A DNA stretch of 8,179 nt from Deltaproteobacteria bacterium. GTDB taxonomy: Bacteria; Desulfobacterota; Desulfobacteria; Desulfobacterales; SURF-15. Of this stretch, positions 5,351-8,179 are shown piece by piece. The notes under the pieces were generated by a model. The model saw only the letters and a program-made list of their open reading frames with translations. It was not told the origin of the DNA and ran no database searches. The translations under genes were made by a program, and so were the position numbers. Positions within the stretch are counted from its first letter, which is position 1; each line of letters begins with the position of its first letter. The DNA is taken from positions 1-8,179 of the forward strand of contig JAHEHB010000245.1 in assembly GCA_024644775.1 (NCBI GenBank), read 5' to 3'.

Positions 5351-6685
5351 ATGGCAAAACTAAAGACAAAAAACGGAAACGCTTCTTTGATTTTGTGCAG
5401 AACCTCTAAAGAACTGATTCAAAAGGGAATACCGGTTATCGTAAAGGGAGAGGGGGCCAGGGTTTTCGATCAAGATGGAAAATCCTACCTCGACTTCACA
5501 TCCGGGGTCACCCGACCGGTTCATATCGGCCATGGGCGAAAAGATTTGGCAGAAGCCGCAGGAAAACAGGCGGCGCAACTGGCTTATTTTACACCCATGC
5601 ACTTTACGAATCAACCGGCGCTGGAGCTCTCCGAGTTGCTATCGCGATTTACGCCGGGAAAAATCAACAACTTTCACTTTGTTTGTGATGGGTCTGAAGC
5701 GGTTGAGTCCGCGATGAAATTGGCCAAGCAACATCACTACTGCCGAGACGAAAAACAGCGTTTTAAGGTGATATCCAGAAGAGGCGCTTATCATGGCGTT
5801 ACTTCCCTGGCGCTACGTGCTTTGGGAACCGTGTTATCCTTGAAACATTCCTTGGAGCCTTTGACTCCCGGATCGGTCTTTATAGAATCACCTTACTGTT
5901 ATCGATGCCCGCTCCATTTGCGCTATCCCGATTGTGATATCGCCTGCGCCAGGGATATGCGACGTATTATCGAATTCGAAGGCCCTGAGCATATTTCCGC
6001 ATTTATCGGCGAGCCGATTCAGCAGGGTTTTGGGGCCTTGGCGCCACCGCCGGAATATTGGGAAATCATCCGAGAAATCTGTGACGATTACGGCATATTA
6101 CTCATTATTGATGAGGTCATTTGTGGTTTCGGCCGCACCGGTCGCTGGTTCGGAATAGAACATTTCGGGATCCACCCCGATATAATGACGATGGCCAAGG
6201 GGATTTCCAGCGGCTATGTTCCTTTGGGAGCAATCGGTTGCACCGATGATGTCATCGATCCCATCGATACTTTCGAACATATACACACCTATGCGAATCA
6301 TCCCGTATCTTGTGCAACCGGATTGAAAAACATCGAAATATTGGATCAGGAGAAATTGATTGACCGCTCATCCGATATGGGAGCCTATTTTCTTGAATCA
6401 TTAAAACCATTGGAACATCATTCCATTGTCGCAGAAGTTCGCGGAACCGGGTTATGGCTGGGTATCGATTTTACAGTTGATAAAAATACAAGAGAAATAT
6501 TCCCGTTGGATCGGTTGAGCAGTATTGTCAACAGAGCAAAAGAAAAGGGGTTGATCATTAAATTGATGGGACAGGCCCTGGAGTTAGCGCCTCCTCTAAT
6601 CATCGAGAAGAATGAAATAGACGAGGCGATTGGTATCATTCACGAGTGTGTTGATGCGGAGGCAAAGGAAATGGGTCTCGCTTAG
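5351..6685 (+). CDS. Class III PLP-dependent aminotransferase (omega-aminotransferase type) with a four-cysteine insertion
   Basis: The 444-residue length and motif order fit fold-type I, class III aminotransferases, homodimeric cytoplasmic enzymes that move terminal or alpha amino groups to keto acids. Seen are the phosphate-binding CDGSEAVE (112-119), AYHG (146-149) stacking on PLP, E221 (GEPIQQG), IIDEVICGFGRTG with D254 contacting the pyridine nitrogen, K283 (MAKG), which forms the internal aldimine, and HTYANHP (312-318). An insertion with C183, C186, C195 and C199 (C-x2-C-x8-C-x3-C) resembles a metal site; it occurs in part of the family as I recall. The substrate is not determinable; omega-amino acid, taurine or beta-alanine transamination are options. 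AGGAAA lies close before the ATG. The gene is read away from the zinc dehydrogenase and converges on the flavoprotein gene. Confidence 0.92.
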   Translation: MAKLKTKNGNASLILCRTSKELIQKGIPVIVKGEGARVFDQDGKSYLDFTSGVTRPVHIGHGRKDLAEAAGKQAAQLAYFTPMHFTNQPALELSELLSRFTPGKINNFHFVCDGSEAVESAMKLAKQHHYCRDEKQRFKVISRRGAYHGVTSLALRALGTVLSLKHSLEPLTPGSVFIESPYCYRCPLHLRYPDCDIACARDMRRIIEFEGPEHISAFIGEPIQQGFGALAPPPEYWEIIREICDDYGILLIIDEVICGFGRTGRWFGIEHFGIHPDIMTMAKGISSGYVPLGAIGCTDDVIDPIDTFEHIHTYANHPVSCATGLKNIEILDQEKLIDRSSDMGAYFLESLKPLEHHSIVAEVRGTGLWLGIDFTVDKNTREIFPLDRLSSIVNRAKEKGLIIKLMGQALELAPPLIIEKNEIDEAIGIIHECVDAEAKEMGLA

Positions 6686-6743
6686 TCATCCATGAGATAC
6701 GCCAAACGGAAAGAGGAATAGATTCATTTTGTATTTTGTTTGG

Positions 6744-6780
6744 TTGACAGGATCAACAGGATTTTAAGGATTTCTGTCAA
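6744..6780. repeat. Inverted repeat with internal ACAGGAT repeats between convergent genes
   Basis: TTGACAG (6744-6750) and CTGTCAA (6774-6780) form 7-bp perfect arms around a 23-base loop. The loop region contains two ACAGGAT copies and a third AGGATT. The right arm covers the stop codon of the flavoprotein gene (6777-6779). The ACAGGAT-type pattern is, from memory, a recurrent intergenic repeat in deltaproteobacteria. It may cap transcripts from both convergent genes, but it lacks a T-run, so terminator function is uncertain. Confidence 0.5.
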
Positions 6781-8179
6781 CATATCCGATGGATTTGGGG
6801 TTTATTGTCGATCATTTTAACGTGGATATGCTTTTTCCAGCCACTGTCTTCCGCCGGAAAGTCTTCACGAAAGTGCGCACCTCTGCTTTCCGTTCTCTCG
6901 AGTGCGGATACGGCAATGACCATCGCGGAAATGGCGGCATGAGAACACTCTAAGAGTTTACTGTACGCTCGTGGCCCAACGGGACCTTGCTTTAAAAGGT
7001 CGCCACGGATATTTTCGATTCCTGACAAACCCTCTTTTAGAGATGCGTCATTTCGAATGATGCCGACCTTTTCCCATAGGAGCTTTTTTAGCCGCTTCAT
7101 CAAATCCCGTAGCTCCGATGATGGTTTCGCCTGGAGATCCATGCGCTCCAGATGGGGTGATGTTGTTGCCTCAAATAGCTGCCTTGAGTATGTGAGTTTG
7201 CCGCTGGTTTCGGCGTAGGCCGATGCAGCTCTGGCTGTGGATTCACCAAATACCAGGGCTTCACACAAGGCGTTTCCTCCCATTCGGTTTGCACCATGAA
7301 TGCCCCCTACCACTTCGCCTGCGGCGAAAAGCCCCTCAATAGCAGTTTGCCCCTCTCTATCGATTTTAACCCCTCCCATGGTGTGATGACAGGCCGGGGT
7401 GATCTTTAACGGCTCAACATCCATTGGGGTTTTTTTCTGAAACATGTTTTTTGCGAGTTCGCCTTTTGAAAGAGTGGTAAAATCTGCATCCCGCAGATCC
7501 AAAAGGATCGTGCCGTCGACTCCGTTTCCATCGGTTATTTCACGGTACATGGCCTGTGAAAGGCGATCTCTTGAAACGATGGCCACCGGTCTTTCATGAA
7601 GCCTATATTTTTGTTTGATATCCTCCCCCCGCCGATTTACGATTTTGCCGATATCGGCGAAAGATGCCGGAAGGATCATGTGCGCATGGCCGGATCCGGC
7701 ATACACCAGCGGATAGAATTGCACAAACTCCATATCCATCAGTTCCAACCCTGCCGCAAGCGCCAGGGCGTATCCATCACCCGTGGCGCCGGGTACATTA
7801 TCGGTTTGCCCATAAATGGCACCGGCACCCCCCGGGGTTAATATGACGGATTTGGATGGGAGTGCATAGAACCGGCCGGTATTTTTATGAAATCCGACTG
7901 ACCCCCTGCAGACGCCGTCTTCCGTGATAAGATCGGTTATCTGGATGGCTTCCATAAAATGGACACCCGATTTTCGACATGCATTTACCAGAACACTGGA
8001 AAGATGGGGGCCTCCGATAAATTTTGTTGTTCTGCAGTGAAAGCCGCTCTGATGATAGTAACCTTTTAAACCGATGCTCATCAGCGCTTTTACTTTTGAA
8101 GGCGCCGCCGCTACAAACTGCTCCACCAAATCCGGGTCATTGAGCATACGGCCGCTATCAAGTGTTTTTTCAAAATGCG
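6777..8179 (-). CDS. FAD-dependent fumarate reductase/succinate dehydrogenase/L-aspartate oxidase-family flavoprotein, N-terminus off window
   Basis: About 467 codons are visible; the frame runs to the window edge with family-like sequence (HFEKTLDSGRMLNDP) before the first internal ATG at 8147, so the start and the N-terminal FAD dinucleotide motif lie outside. Counting from that Met, the visible landmarks are FIGGPH (43-48), TPGGAGAIYG (104-113), ATGDGYALALAAG (121-133), FVQFYP (141-146), RDRLSQAM with the likely catalytic Arg (193-200), CHHTMGG (253-259) and AAGEVVGGIHGANRMGGNAL (275-294). The C-terminal ESRGAHFREDFP segment completes the SDH-type helical domain. The family oxidises succinate or aspartate, or reduces fumarate, at FAD. 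Which of these applies depends on missing sequence and on partner iron-sulfur or membrane subunits not seen here. NadB is possible; a TfrA- or FrdA-like subunit is at least as likely. Confidence 0.9.
   Translation of the reverse strand, partial: HFEKTLDSGRMLNDPDLVEQFVAAAPSKVKALMSIGLKGYYHQSGFHCRTTKFIGGPHLSSVLVNACRKSGVHFMEAIQITDLITEDGVCRGSVGFHKNTGRFYALPSKSVILTPGGAGAIYGQTDNVPGATGDGYALALAAGLELMDMEFVQFYPLVYAGSGHAHMILPASFADIGKIVNRRGEDIKQKYRLHERPVAIVSRDRLSQAMYREITDGNGVDGTILLDLRDADFTTLSKGELAKNMFQKKTPMDVEPLKITPACHHTMGGVKIDREGQTAIEGLFAAGEVVGGIHGANRMGGNALCEALVFGESTARAASAYAETSGKLTYSRQLFEATTSPHLERMDLQAKPSSELRDLMKRLKKLLWEKVGIIRNDASLKEGLSGIENIRGDLLKQGPVGPRAYSKLLECSHAAISAMVIAVSALERTESRGAHFREDFPAEDSGWKKHIHVKMIDNKPQIHRIC

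Noticed and set aside
6777..8147. Treating the flavoprotein as a complete 456-residue gene beginning at 8147
   Set aside because: The frame continues upstream to the window edge with family-like residues, and the obligatory N-terminal FAD-binding motif is absent, so the gene is cut by the window.

Overview
The window reads as ordinary chromosomal DNA from an anaerobic bacterium, most likely a Desulfobacterota (deltaproteobacterial) genome or metagenomic bin. That placement is inference. It rests on the gene mix (1-Cys-type Bcp peroxiredoxin, a four-cysteine class III aminotransferase, a fumarate-reductase-type flavoprotein, an aldehyde:ferredoxin-oxidoreductase-like tail) and on A/C-rich 'CAAATTCCAAA' and 'ACAGGAT' intergenic repeats, which I recall from such genomes. 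There are no rRNA, tRNA, CRISPR, phage or transposase genes. No complete undescribed system is evident; the best leads are a broken or very small gene, two promoter-linked repeat pairs and a composite intergenic repeat.

Layout. 1-227: non-coding, with a short tandem repeat. 228-1502, minus strand: a two-gene unit, a Bcp/PrxQ-type thiol peroxidase followed 6 bp later by a TatD-family metal-dependent hydrolase. 1503-2080: gene-free, holding the peroxidase leader, an A/C-rich repeat module bracketed by 15-bp direct repeats, three consecutive small hairpins, and the leader of the next operon. 2081-3884, plus strand: a ketopantoate-reductase-family (ApbA/PanE-like) dehydrogenase and a classical SDR dehydrogenase, 16 bp apart. 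A ~59-codon reading frame follows whose C-terminal half resembles the end of aldehyde:ferredoxin oxidoreductase. 4054-5070, minus strand: a zinc-dependent sugar-acid/polyol-type dehydrogenase that converges on and overlaps that short frame. 5071-5350: AT-rich divergent control region with an inverted repeat. 5351-6685, plus strand: a class III PLP aminotransferase. 6777-8179, minus strand: a succinate-dehydrogenase/fumarate-reductase/L-aspartate-oxidase-type flavoprotein cut by the window end.

How the genes may work together. All three dehydrogenases between 2081 and 5070 carry an acidic residue at the end of the second Rossmann strand, which predicts NAD(H) rather than NADP(H). Together they look like a catabolic module that oxidises a hydroxylated acid or polyol; the nearby aminotransferase could add or remove an amino group from a resulting carbonyl compound. 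The substrate cannot be read from this window, and no transporter or regulator gene is present to narrow it. The peroxidase-TatD pair is a separate stress/housekeeping unit.
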